From Ochrobactrum sp. RH2CCR150 (GTDB taxonomy: Bacteria > Pseudomonadota > Alphaproteobacteria > Rhizobiales > Rhizobiaceae): a DNA stretch of 64,000 bases. Of the stretch, positions 1 through 8,035 are shown piece by piece. A model generated the notes under the pieces. The model was given only the letters and a program-made list of their open reading frames with translations, was not told the origin of the DNA and did not search any database. Both the position numbers and the translations under genes were made by a program. Each line of letters starts with the position of its first letter. The first letter of the stretch is position 1. The stretch covers positions 186,001 to 250,000 of the forward strand of contig JACGXE010000006.1 in assembly GCA_014138095.1 (NCBI GenBank), in the 5' to 3' direction.

Positions 1-212
1 AGGCCGAAGCGCTGGCACGCAACATCGCCGACGGCCCATGGTTCGCGCATGGCATGACCAAAACCATGCTCAATCAGGAATGGGCGATGGGCATTGAAGA
101 GCTGGTGGAATCGGAAGCGCAGGCGCAGGCCATCTGCATGGCGACGCAGGATTTCCGCCGCGCCTTCGAGGCTTTCGCAGCCAAGCAGAAGCCCGTTTTC
201 GAGGGGAACTGA
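1..212 (+). CDS. Enoyl-CoA hydratase family protein, C-terminal end (partial)
   Basis: Only the last 69 codons are in the window; the reading frame opens at base 3 and stops at 210-212. The visible tail, with a helix of the type [20 protein letters not shown] followed by PVFEGN, is typical of the C-terminal trimerisation helix of crotonase-fold enoyl-CoA hydratases. The catalytic part lies outside the window, so the exact substrate cannot be judged. It is separated by two bases from the next gene, an acyl-CoA dehydrogenase, so the two are almost certainly co-transcribed and translationally coupled. Confidence 0.75.
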   Translation, partial: AEALARNIADGPWFAHGMTKTMLNQEWAMGIEELVESEAQAQAICMATQDFRRAFEAFAAKQKPVFEGN

Positions 213-214
213 CC

Positions 215-1390
215 ATGGATAGTTCCGCAGCAAAACCGCTGACGCGGGAGCATCTCGACTGGCCGTTTTTTGACAAAAACCACACCGACTGGGCCGCGAA
301 GCTCGATGCCTTTGCAGCGAGCCCGGCGCTGGCAAATGTCGATCACAGCGACACGGACAATGCCTGCCGTGCTTTGGTGAAAGCGCTGGGCCAAGCCGGG
401 CTGCTGGAAGCGGCTGTCAGCCTGACAGGCGGCGAAGGCATCGATTCCCGCAAGCTTTGCATCGCCCGCGAGACATTGGCTTATCACGATGGTCTCGCCG
501 ATTTCGCTTTTGCCATGCAGGGCCTCGGCACCGGCGCGATCAGCCTGACCGCATCGGACGAACTCAAGCAGGCTGTGTTACCGAAAGTGGCAAGCGGCGA
601 ATGGATTTCGGCCTTCGCTCTTTCGGAAAAACTGGCCGGGTCCGATGTGGCGGCGATGAGCTGTGCCGCCAGAGCTGACGGCGACCATTATGTGCTCGAC
701 GGTGAAAAGACCTGGATTTCCAATGGCGGCATCGCCGATGTCTACACCGTCTTTGCCCGCACCGGCGAAGCGCCGGGCACGCGCGGCATTTCGGCCTTTG
801 TTGTTTTCGCCACCGATCCCGGCTTTTCCATTGCGGAGCGCATAGATGTGATCGCGCCGCATCCGCTCGCCACGATCCGCTTCGACAATTGCCGTATCCC
901 GGCCTCGCGTCGCCTCGGCGCGCCGGGCGAAGGCTTCAAGATCGCCATGCGCACGCTCGACATTTTCCGCGCATCGGTTGCGGCAGCGGCACTAGGTTTC
1001 GCACGCCGTGCGGTCAGCGAAGCGCTGTCCCATGCACGGTCGCGCCCGATGTTTGGCGGCGCATTGGCCGACTTGCAGCTGACGCAGGCCACGCTTGGAG
1101 ACATGGCGACCGATATCGACGCCGCAGCACTTCTGACCTATCGCGCAGCATGGCGGCGCGACGTTCAGAAGCTGAACACAACCAAGGAAGCCGCAATGGC
1201 CAAGATGGTTGCGACGGAAAACGCCCAGCAAACCATCGACAAGGCCGTGCAAATGTTTGGTGGTCGCGGTGTGAAAAGCGGCGAAATCGTCGAGCGGCTT
1301 TATCGCGAGATCCGCGCACTTCGCATCTATGAGGGCGCAACAGAAGTGCAGAAACTCATTATCGCGCGCGAACTGCTGAAAGCGAATTAA
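215..1390 (+). CDS. Acyl-CoA dehydrogenase family flavoprotein
   Basis: This 391-residue protein has the full length of an acyl-CoA dehydrogenase, a cytoplasmic FAD enzyme that introduces an alpha-beta double bond into an acyl-CoA and passes electrons to ETF. Visible marks are the flavin-site stretch [17 protein letters not shown] around residues 130-150, the TWISNGG strand, and a C-terminal [10 protein letters not shown]. Its Glu373 matches the catalytic base of the medium-chain family. The start at 215 follows the previous stop by two bases. It sits in an operon with crotonase, Rid and 3-hydroxyacyl-CoA dehydrogenase genes. The substrate is not determined; an aromatic or alicyclic acyl-CoA is likely from context (inference). 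Confidence 0.9.
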   Translation: MDSSAAKPLTREHLDWPFFDKNHTDWAAKLDAFAASPALANVDHSDTDNACRALVKALGQAGLLEAAVSLTGGEGIDSRKLCIARETLAYHDGLADFAFAMQGLGTGAISLTASDELKQAVLPKVASGEWISAFALSEKLAGSDVAAMSCAARADGDHYVLDGEKTWISNGGIADVYTVFARTGEAPGTRGISAFVVFATDPGFSIAERIDVIAPHPLATIRFDNCRIPASRRLGAPGEGFKIAMRTLDIFRASVAAAALGFARRAVSEALSHARSRPMFGGALADLQLTQATLGDMATDIDAAALLTYRAAWRRDVQKLNTTKEAAMAKMVATENAQQTIDKAVQMFGGRGVKSGEIVERLYREIRALRIYEGATEVQKLIIARELLKAN

Positions 1391-1425
1391 AGCCTTTTAC
1401 CGCGCGCATTTTCTGGAGACACAAC

Positions 1426-1821
1426 ATGCATAAGACACTTCAGCCGCAAGGCTGGGCCCGCCCCATCGGATATGCCAATGGCGTTGAAGCCCGCGGGCGC
1501 ACCGTCTACATCGGCGGCCAGATCGGCTGGAACGAACAGCAACAGTTCGAGACCGACGATTTCGTCGAGCAGACCGAGCAGACATTGAAGAATATTGTCG
1601 CCATTCTGGCGGAAGCTGGCGGCAGGCCGGAACATATCGCCTCCATGACCTGGTATTTCACCGACAAGGTTGAATATACCGCCAATCTGAAAGGCATCGG
1701 TCGCGCCTATCGCGATGTGATCGGCAAGCACTTCCCCGCAATGGCGGCAGTGCAGGTTGTCGCGCTGGTTGAAGACCGGGCCAAGATCGAAATACAGGCT
1801 TTTGCCGTTATACCGGACTGA
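1426..1821 (+). CDS. Rid (YjgF/YER057c/UK114) family protein lacking the deaminase arginine
   Basis: The 131-residue product has the Rid fold pattern, ending in KIEIQAFAVI. Archetypal RidA enzymes hydrolyse reactive enamine/imine intermediates in the cytoplasm and need an arginine (Arg105 in E. coli, in the context FPARS) to hold the substrate carboxylate. Here the aligned segment reads FPAMAAV, so Met106 replaces that arginine. The protein is therefore probably not a 2-aminoacrylate deaminase but a Rid-subfamily member tied to the catabolic operon, perhaps acting on a CoA-pathway intermediate. It lies 35 bases after the acyl-CoA dehydrogenase and just before the fused hydratase/dehydrogenase. 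Confidence 0.88.
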   Translation: MHKTLQPQGWARPIGYANGVEARGRTVYIGGQIGWNEQQQFETDDFVEQTEQTLKNIVAILAEAGGRPEHIASMTWYFTDKVEYTANLKGIGRAYRDVIGKHFPAMAAVQVVALVEDRAKIEIQAFAVIPD

Positions 1822-1828
1822 GGCAACC

Positions 1829-3802
1829 ATGGCCGATAGACGCGAATTCTCCCCCGCTGTGACAGGCACGGTTGTCGACGGCATTCTTGTCGTCACGGTC
1901 GAAAACCCGCCGGTCAACGCCACATCCGCTGATGTGCGCAAAGGTTTTGCCGCAGCCATTCGCCATGCTTCTGGAGAAGCGGCGATCCGTGCGACCGTGC
2001 TGAGCGGTGCAGGCAAGATCTTCATCGGCGGGGCGGACATTCGCGAATTCGGCAAACCGCCGGTTGAACCGACATTGCCGGATGTTATCACGATTATCGA
2101 AAGCGCCGACAAGCCCGTGGTGGCCGCGATCAACGGCCCCGCTTTGGGCGGCGGGCTTGAGGTTGCACTTGCGGCGCATGCCCGTATCGCATCGACCAGC
2201 GCCTCATTTGCCTTGCCGGAAGTCAAGCTCGGGATCGTGCCCGGCGCTGGCGGCACGCAGCGCCTGCCCCGACTGATCGGGCCGCTCGCAGCACTCGACA
2301 TGATCGCGACGGGACGCCAGATTGCACCGGATGAAGCGCTGCAACTGGGCCTGATCGACCAGATATCGAACGGCGACCTTGTGGCCGACGCTATCGAGTT
2401 AGCCAATGCGCTGATCGACAAGCCGTTGCTTCGGACCGGCGATCTGCCCGTTACCGCACCCGATGCTGCCGCCTTTGAACAGGCTAAAGCCAAGATTCTG
2501 AAAAAGGCGCGCGGCGCGACGGCTCCCGGCGAAGCGGCGCGGCTGGTCCAACTCTCGACAACGACCGCGATTGCCGAAGGTCAGGCCGAAGAGCGGACAA
2601 CCTTCATTCGCCTGCGCGACAGCGCGGAAGCAGCCGCCTTGCGGCATCTGTTTTTCGCCGAACGCGCCGCTGGAAAAGTAGAAGGCATTGAGGCGAAGCC
2701 TCGGGCGCTTTCCACCATCGGCATTGCCGGGACCGGCCTGATGGGGTCGGGCATCGCCGTCGCCTGTCTCGCCGCTGGCTATAAGGTCATTGGCTATGAA
2801 ACGACTGCAGATGCAGCCGCCAAGGGCCATACGCGGATCAGCGACATGATCCAGAAGTCTGTCGATACCGGCAGGCTTTCCACCGAAGCCGCAGACGCGC
2901 AACGTGCGAAGCTCACTGTCAGCGCCGACATGGCTGCGCTTACCGATGCGGATCTTGTCATCGAAGCTGTGTTCGATGATTACACCGTGAAGGCATCGCT
3001 GTTCCGCGAGCTTGATGCGTTGCTGCCTGCGGCAACCATTCTCGCGACCAATACAAGCTATCTCAACCCGGATGAGCTGGCCGCCGTCACGAACCGCGCC
3101 GACCGTGTGCTGGGCCTGCACTTCTTCTCGCCGGCCAATATCATGCGGCTCCTGGAAGTGGTGCGCTGTGCGGAGACCTCCGATGAGACGCTGGCAACCG
3201 GCATCGCCTTCGCCCGCAAGATCAAGAAGCTGCCCATCGTCACCGGTGTCTGCGAAGGCTTTATCGGCAACCGGATGTTTTCGGCCTATCGCACTGAAGC
3301 CGAGAGAATACTGGCCGAGGGGGCTTATCCCGAAGATATCGATCGCGCCATGGAAGCCTATGGCTTTCCGATGGGACTTTTCACTGTTTACGACATGGCC
3401 GGGCTGGAAATAGCCTGGGGGCGGCGCAAGAGAGCGGCGGCAAGCCGCGATCCCAACCTGCCCTATTTCGATGTTGCCGACAAATTGTGCGAAGCCGGGC
3501 GCTTTGGGCGCAAGGCCGGTCTCGGCTGGTATCGTTATGCGGATGGTGTTCGCGCCAGCGACCCGGACGTTCACGCGTTGATCGACGATTACCGCGCACG
3601 CAACGCCATTGTCCCTTGCAGTTTCAGCGATGAAGCGATCATGCAGCGCCTGCTCGCCGCCATGGCGAATGAAGGAAAAGCGCTGCTTGAAGAAGGCATC
3701 GCGCGCCATTCCGACGACATCGACCTTGTTCTGGTCAACGGCTACGGCTTCCCCTCGATCAAGGGCGGCCCCCTGTTCGCAACAGGCGATCAGGCGAAGT
3801 AA
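1829..3802 (+). CDS. Bifunctional enoyl-CoA hydratase / 3-hydroxyacyl-CoA dehydrogenase
   Basis: A 657-residue FadB/FadJ-like multifunctional enzyme. The N-terminal crotonase domain (about 1-190) has the oxyanion-hole stretch GGGLEVALAAHARIAS and PEVKLGIVPGAGGTQRL, with both catalytic glutamates in place. The central NAD-binding fold starts near residue 300 with IGIAGTGLMGSGIAVACLAAG. The HFFSPANIMRLLEVV segment carries the catalytic histidine, and VCEGFIGNRM opens the C-terminal domain. I chose the ATG at 1829, seven bases after the Rid stop; an upstream in-frame extension to 1757 would overlap the rid gene. The enzyme hydrates and then oxidises enoyl-CoA, completing the beta-oxidation steps begun by the upstream genes. 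Confidence 0.92.
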   Translation: MADRREFSPAVTGTVVDGILVVTVENPPVNATSADVRKGFAAAIRHASGEAAIRATVLSGAGKIFIGGADIREFGKPPVEPTLPDVITIIESADKPVVAAINGPALGGGLEVALAAHARIASTSASFALPEVKLGIVPGAGGTQRLPRLIGPLAALDMIATGRQIAPDEALQLGLIDQISNGDLVADAIELANALIDKPLLRTGDLPVTAPDAAAFEQAKAKILKKARGATAPGEAARLVQLSTTTAIAEGQAEERTTFIRLRDSAEAAALRHLFFAERAAGKVEGIEAKPRALSTIGIAGTGLMGSGIAVACLAAGYKVIGYETTADAAAKGHTRISDMIQKSVDTGRLSTEAADAQRAKLTVSADMAALTDADLVIEAVFDDYTVKASLFRELDALLPAATILATNTSYLNPDELAAVTNRADRVLGLHFFSPANIMRLLEVVRCAETSDETLATGIAFARKIKKLPIVTGVCEGFIGNRMFSAYRTEAERILAEGAYPEDIDRAMEAYGFPMGLFTVYDMAGLEIAWGRRKRAAASRDPNLPYFDVADKLCEAGRFGRKAGLGWYRYADGVRASDPDVHALIDDYRARNAIVPCSFSDEAIMQRLLAAMANEGKALLEEGIARHSDDIDLVLVNGYGFPSIKGGPLFATGDQAK

Positions 3803-3825
3803 AAAACCGGCAGGCGGAAGGCGGC

Positions 3826-4323
3826 TTACTCGTCTTCCGCTCCGGAAAGATGGTTTCGCACCGACTTCTTCAGCGGATCGAGATCGGCCAGCAATATCTG
3901 GATGACGTCGTGATCGACGTCGGCCATCATTTCCCGCAACCAGCCTTCATGGGCGCTGGCCATCTGGCTGAAAACCGAAATGCCCTGATCCGTCAGGCGG
4001 GCAACCGTGACACGGCGATCAGCACCCGGCGTTTCGCGCTTGACCAGACCTTCGGTCTCCAGTCGCTCCACCAGCCCGGTCACATTGCCATTGGTCACCA
4101 TCGTGCGGCGTGACAATTCCCCCAGCCGCAAACCCTCCGGCTCCCGATAGAGCTGCGCCAGCAAATCGAATTGCGGTAGCGTCGCACCGAATTCGTTGCG
4201 CAGACGCCGCCTGATTTCCTGCGAGATCAGCTTGGTCGTGGACAACATGCGCAGCCAGAGACGCAGTTCCGGCTTTTCGCTTTCATGATCCTCGCTGACT
4301 ATGATCTCGAAATCCACCGACAC
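3826..4323 (-). CDS. MarR family transcriptional regulator
   Basis: The 165-residue protein has a MarR-type winged helix: helices around QEIRRRLRNEFGATLPQFDLLAQL, then LGELSRRTMVTNGNVTGLVERLETEGLVKRETPGADRRVTVARLT with the wing. It is a cytoplasmic dimeric regulator, probably responding to an aromatic or acyl-CoA ligand. It is convergent to the beta-oxidation-like operon and divergent from the cyclase gene, with a palindrome at 4623-4642 as possible target. Such MarR genes are often found with aryl-CoA catabolic operons. The ligand is not known. Confidence 0.9.
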   Translation of the reverse strand: MSVDFEIIVSEDHESEKPELRLWLRMLSTTKLISQEIRRRLRNEFGATLPQFDLLAQLYREPEGLRLGELSRRTMVTNGNVTGLVERLETEGLVKRETPGADRRVTVARLTDQGISVFSQMASAHEGWLREMMADVDHDVIQILLADLDPLKKSVRNHLSGAEDE

Positions 4324-4732
4324 GCCAATTTCCTTTGTTCAACCGCACGCTGGTCAGGCTCAGGAATCGAGCCATACCGTGCTTTAAGATTCGCGTTTGC
4401 CGGAAAATATTTCAAGCCTTAAATAATTGATCGGACAGCCGATGTGAGGACGGTGAAACGCCCTTCATCCGCACGAAATGCAGCCCGAGCGGCATTTTAT
4501 TTCTAAATGCATATATTTTTCACTGCAAACGCGATTTTTGCATTCAAGAAAATGTCCGACGAAGCAAGATTTCAAGCTCGATAAGCCTGTATGGAAAGTC
4601 GCTCCGGGCCGCTTAATTACTTGCAAAGTCATATGATATTGCATAGCTTTCCTCTCAAGGCTCACAGAAGCCATTACACAAATCCGCAGCTCCACCCACA
4701 CTGGGTTGAGAGCGGCAAAGACGAGGGAAACT
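4324..4732. other. Divergent intergenic region, marR / cyclase
   Basis: About 410 bases without a credible gene between the divergent MarR and cyclase genes. It is AT-rich in its right half and must hold both promoters. The one clear structure is the palindrome at 4623-4642. Short open frames here lack ribosome-binding sites and coding character. Confidence 0.6.
4623..4642. promoter_or_regulatory. Candidate MarR operator palindrome
   Basis: The sequence has the form GCAA-nn-TCATATGA-nn-TTGC: 16 of 20 positions are palindromic. The size and the TTGC...GCAA arms fit operators of MarR proteins. It lies about 90 bases upstream of the cyclase start, so it could control the cyclase. That the neighbouring MarR binds it is inference. 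Confidence 0.45.
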
Positions 4733-5521
4733 ATGAAAGAGACATCCGTTCTCACCGGTCTCGCATCCGCATTGGTGTCACAATCGATCAAGGTCGTGGA
4801 TATTACCGCGCCGCTCGGACCCGACACGCCGGTGCTTTATCTTCCGCCGCAATTCGGCAAGAACACTCCGAATGTGAAGATCCACGAGATCAGCAAATAT
4901 AATCAGGACGGTCCGTTCTGGGCATGGAACTGGATCGAACTGGGTGAACACACGGGAACCCATTTCGACGCGCCAAGCCATTGGGTCACGGGCAAGGATC
5001 ATTCCAACAACACGACCGACACCATCCCGCCGCAGAATTTCGTTGCGCCGGTCAATGTGATCGACCGTTCTTCGGAAGCAGCCGCCAATCCGGATTATCT
5101 CCTCACGGTGGAAAGCATCCAGGAGTGGGAAGCCGAGCACGGCGAGATTGAAGCTGGCTCGTGGGTGATCCTGCGCACCGACTGGTACAAGCGCAATGGC
5201 TCGACCGAGACATTCCTGAATGCCGACGAGAATGGACCGCATTCGCCCGGACCGACGGCGGAAGCAATCCGCTATCTTCTGTCCAAGGGGATTATCGGTT
5301 GGGGTCAGGAAACCATTGGCACCGATGCCGGTTCGGCAGGCGGCATGACTCCGCCCTTCCCGGCGCATCATCTGCTGCATGAAGCCAATCGCTATGGCCT
5401 CGCAAGCCTCAGCAATCTCGACCAGCTTCCGGCAAAAGGCGCGATCCTGATCGCCGCACCATTGAAGTTCGTCGCTGGTACGGGCTCGCCTGTGCGCGCA
5501 CTGGCGCTGGTTCAGGGCTAA
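4733..5521 (+). CDS. Cyclase family protein (kynurenine-formamidase-like metal hydrolase)
   Basis: The protein is 262 residues from the ATG at 4733, which has GAGGG upstream. It carries the metal-binding signature HTGTHFDAPSHW of the cyclase/kynurenine formamidase superfamily, followed by GSWVILRTDW and a later GTDAGSAGG segment. Members hydrolyse amides or lactone-like rings using a divalent metal. Beside a MarR gene and a CoA-dependent catabolic operon, a role in opening an aromatic-pathway intermediate or in anthranilate-type metabolism is plausible. It is transcribed alone and ends in a strong hairpin. An alternative TTG start 27 bases upstream exists but has no better ribosome-binding site. 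Confidence 0.85.
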   Translation: MKETSVLTGLASALVSQSIKVVDITAPLGPDTPVLYLPPQFGKNTPNVKIHEISKYNQDGPFWAWNWIELGEHTGTHFDAPSHWVTGKDHSNNTTDTIPPQNFVAPVNVIDRSSEAAANPDYLLTVESIQEWEAEHGEIEAGSWVILRTDWYKRNGSTETFLNADENGPHSPGPTAEAIRYLLSKGIIGWGQETIGTDAGSAGGMTPPFPAHHLLHEANRYGLASLSNLDQLPAKGAILIAAPLKFVAGTGSPVRALALVQG

Positions 5522-5526
5522 AACAT

Positions 5527-5571
5527 TTTCAAAGCGGTTCCTGTTTCATCGAAACAGGAACCGCTTTGAAA
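5527..5571. terminator. Perfect 21-bp hairpin between convergent genes
   Basis: A 21-base stem with loop ATC; the arms contain AAAGCGGTTCCTGTTTC and its complement. It starts five bases after the cyclase stop and ends one base before the regulator stop, so it can terminate both transcripts. The GCGGTTCCTGTTTC arm has the look of a dispersed palindromic repeat, not a unique site. Confidence 0.75.
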
Positions 5572-5572
5572 C

Positions 5573-6553
5573 TTATGACTGCCGCTCGAGATAAGGCAGT
5601 TCACGCGGCCGGATCGTGCTGGCCAGCGTATTGATGCGCAGCATAGCGCGTTCATGCGAGATTTGCAGATGATGCACGAGCGCGCGCTGTGCCCCGGCCA
5701 GATTGTCGGCCTGAAGACATGTCACGATCTCAACATGCTCCGGCAGAAATGGTTCTGACGCGAAAAGTCCCGACGTCCACTGATACAGGAAATGGTGCGC
5801 GACGAGCAGGGTCTGCGGCAGACGCACCGCCTCCAGCAGGGAGGCGCTGTCGCAATGGCCAAGCAGCTCGACATGCAGTTCCTGTTCCAGCCGGTCCAGC
5901 GTTTCGCCCGCGACCAGCGGGGAGGCGACCGCTTCGTCCAGATTCCGACGAACCCGCTCCAGAAGTCCTTCGGGCAGACGCGGCAGCGCCTTTTCAAGCG
6001 CGAGCGGCTCAAGCACCCATCGCAATTCGAACAGGTCGTGGATGTGCTTGTCGGTCAGCGCCGGGGCTAGCCAGCGACCACGCGCATCCTTCTGGATAAC
6101 GCCGCGCTGCTGCAACCGGGCCATGACGTCATGCGCGACCGTGCGGCTGACACCATAGTGCTTTGCCAAGGCCAGCTCGTTGACGCGCCAACCATCCAGT
6201 GATGTGCGGGCAAAAATCTCGCTTTCGATTTCAGTATAGATGAGCTGCCAGCTGGGCATGAACTGCATGCGGCTGTTCTTGCTCTGCCTGACAAGGTGGT
6301 CGTCGCTTGAACGCCCAGACCCGTTCGTCGCCGCGTCCTCAACGATCGCATAACCGCGCCCGTCCGCCTTGCGAATGAGGCCGCGCTGTTCCAGTTCCGC
6401 CAGCGCCTGCCGCGCCGGTGCCCGGCTGATGCCGAACAGTTCTGCGACCCAGCTTTCCGTCAGCCGCCTGTCCGTCGGGATAGCGCCATTGGCAATATCC
6501 GCCGCCAGACTGTCACGCGCGCGCTGATAAAGTTTGGGTGCGATGTTCCGCAT
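5573..6553 (-). CDS. GntR-type regulator with two winged-helix domains
   Basis: The 326-residue protein contains two GntR-like DNA-binding domains in tandem. The first is at about 8-70 (RARDSLAADIANGAIPTDRRLTESWVAELFGISRAPARQALAELEQRGLI). The second is at about 105-165 (IESEIFARTSLDGWRVNELALAKHYGVSRTVAHDVMARLQQRGVI). An all-helical FCD-like ligand domain follows from about 170 to 310. Ordinary FadR/GntR proteins have one winged helix and about 230 residues. It is divergent from the Ldh-family dehydrogenase and carrier genes and probably controls them through the palindrome at 6821-6840. The ligand is unknown, likely a hydroxy acid (inference). Confidence 0.88.
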   Translation of the reverse strand: MRNIAPKLYQRARDSLAADIANGAIPTDRRLTESWVAELFGISRAPARQALAELEQRGLIRKADGRGYAIVEDAATNGSGRSSDDHLVRQSKNSRMQFMPSWQLIYTEIESEIFARTSLDGWRVNELALAKHYGVSRTVAHDVMARLQQRGVIQKDARGRWLAPALTDKHIHDLFELRWVLEPLALEKALPRLPEGLLERVRRNLDEAVASPLVAGETLDRLEQELHVELLGHCDSASLLEAVRLPQTLLVAHHFLYQWTSGLFASEPFLPEHVEIVTCLQADNLAGAQRALVHHLQISHERAMLRINTLASTIRPRELPYLERQS

Positions 6554-6863
6554 GATGTCAATTTCCTCCCCTGAATGCGTCCGGCTTTTTGTTATTTTGT
6601 CCGGCTAGCCCCGCGATATCCCCCAGATACTCGCAGGCATGCTCCCACTTATGTCGGAGCGGATAAGCTCACATACAACCCATTGAGTCCAGTATGGTTT
6701 ATGGATTGATTGTTCATCTCCGTGAACGATTGCAGGACCCTCCAAATGGCCCCGATCTTGCCAATCCTCCCCCTAGCGCTGCCCGCTAATATATCCCGGA
6801 TTGCGCCTCCCCATAAATTCGTATAGTGCATGCACAATACATTATGGCTGGAGGAGTTTCATA
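6554..6863. other. Divergent promoter region, GntR-type regulator / Ldh-family gene
   Basis: 310 bases with no supported gene. They hold the divergent promoters of the regulator and the dehydrogenase, with the operator-like palindrome close to the dehydrogenase start. A TTG-initiated upstream extension of the dehydrogenase frame from 6801 would cover the palindrome and lacks a ribosome-binding site. Confidence 0.6.
6821..6840. promoter_or_regulatory. GntR-type operator palindrome
   Basis: A 20-base palindrome of the form GTAT-n-GTGCATGCAC-n-ATAC with only the n pair unmatched. It ends ten bases before the GAGGAG ribosome-binding site of the Ldh-family gene. A TTGCGC (6801) and TATAGT (6822) pair suggests that it overlaps the promoter, as expected for repression by the divergent regulator. 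Promoter assignment is tentative. Confidence 0.6.
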
Positions 6864-7928
6864 GTGCAACAGGCAGTTGACCAGGCCACGTTCTCGCTCG
6901 TATCGCTAGAACGGTTCTGCCGTGAGGTTTTTTCCGCATGTGGAGCAGATGCCGCGACCGCCGATGCGGCAACGCGCGCCATGATGCACGGCACACGCTA
7001 CGGCGTAGACAGCCACGGCGTTCGACTTCTCGCGCATTATGTGACGGCACTCGTTGGCGGTCGCGTCAACAAGACCCCCAATCTCAAGGCCGTGCGCAGC
7101 TTCGGTGCTATCGAAACGCTCGACGCTGACGATGCCCATGGCGCTCTGGCGGCCTATACCGCCATGGATCGTGCCATCGCCCTGTCCGATCAGTTCGGCA
7201 TCGGCGCGGTCGCCATTCGCAACAGCTCGCATTTTGCCGCCGCCGGTGCCTATGCGCTGGAAGCAGCGCGGCAGGGCCGGATCGGTGTGGCGGTCTGCAA
7301 TTCCGACAGTTTCGTACGCCTTCACGATGGCGCAATGCGGTTTCACGGCACTAATCCGATTTCGGTCGGCGTGCCGACCACCGACGAAAATCCATGGCTG
7401 CTCGATATGGCCACAAGCTCGATCCCCTATAACCGCGTCATGCTCTATCGCAGCCTCGGCGTCGAGCTGCCGCAGGGCGTTGCATCCGACCTCAACGGTG
7501 TGGACACGCGCGACGCAGAAGCGGTCGAAATGCTTGCGCCGCTGGGCGGCGAATTCGGCTTCAAGGGCGCAGCGCTTGCCGGTGTTGCGGAAATTCTCAG
7601 TGCCGTTCTGACCGGCATGAAGCTCAGCTTCGATATCGCCCCGATGGGCGGCCCGGATTTTGCGACGCCGCGCGGCATGGGCGCTTTCGTTCTGGCGATC
7701 AAGCCGGAAGCCTTTATCGAACGCGATGTCTTCGACGCCGGCATGACCCGTTATCTCGAAACGTTGCGCAACTCACCAGCGCGCGAAGGCTGCACCGTTA
7801 TGGCTCCGGGCGACCGCGAATGGCGCGTTGCCGAAGAGCGCGAACAGACCGGTGTCACCATCGACCCGGTGACGTGGCAGTCATTCGGTGAAATGGCAGA
7901 AAAATACGGCGTGGCCCTGCCCGCCTGA
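6864..7928 (+). CDS. Ldh family (malate/L-lactate/ureidoglycolate-type) oxidoreductase
   Basis: 354 residues from the GTG at 6864, chosen because GAGGAG stands seven bases upstream. The protein shows the type-2 malate/L-lactate dehydrogenase family pattern: GTRYGVDSHGVRLLAHY near the N terminus, IRNSSHFAAAGAYALEAARQG with the family's active-site histidine, and FHGTNPISVGVPT. These NAD(P)-dependent enzymes oxidise 2-hydroxy acids such as malate, sulfolactate or ureidoglycolate, and the sequence does not tell which. It is followed by a carrier gene, so uptake and oxidation of one hydroxy acid is likely. Confidence 0.9.
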   Translation: MQQAVDQATFSLVSLERFCREVFSACGADAATADAATRAMMHGTRYGVDSHGVRLLAHYVTALVGGRVNKTPNLKAVRSFGAIETLDADDAHGALAAYTAMDRAIALSDQFGIGAVAIRNSSHFAAAGAYALEAARQGRIGVAVCNSDSFVRLHDGAMRFHGTNPISVGVPTTDENPWLLDMATSSIPYNRVMLYRSLGVELPQGVASDLNGVDTRDAEAVEMLAPLGGEFGFKGAALAGVAEILSAVLTGMKLSFDIAPMGGPDFATPRGMGAFVLAIKPEAFIERDVFDAGMTRYLETLRNSPAREGCTVMAPGDREWRVAEEREQTGVTIDPVTWQSFGEMAEKYGVALPA

Positions 7929-8035
7929 CCTTGCAGGTCACATACGCATAAACACCCCGTCAGAGCGGTTACAGCAATGCAGCCGCTCTGATTATCATTC
8001 GAACTACGAAGACATATCCCGGGAGGATATTGGGA

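Noticed and set aside
1757-1828. N-terminal extension of the hydratase/dehydrogenase
   Set aside because: It overlaps the rid gene and has no ribosome-binding site; the ATG at 1829 begins the conserved sequence.
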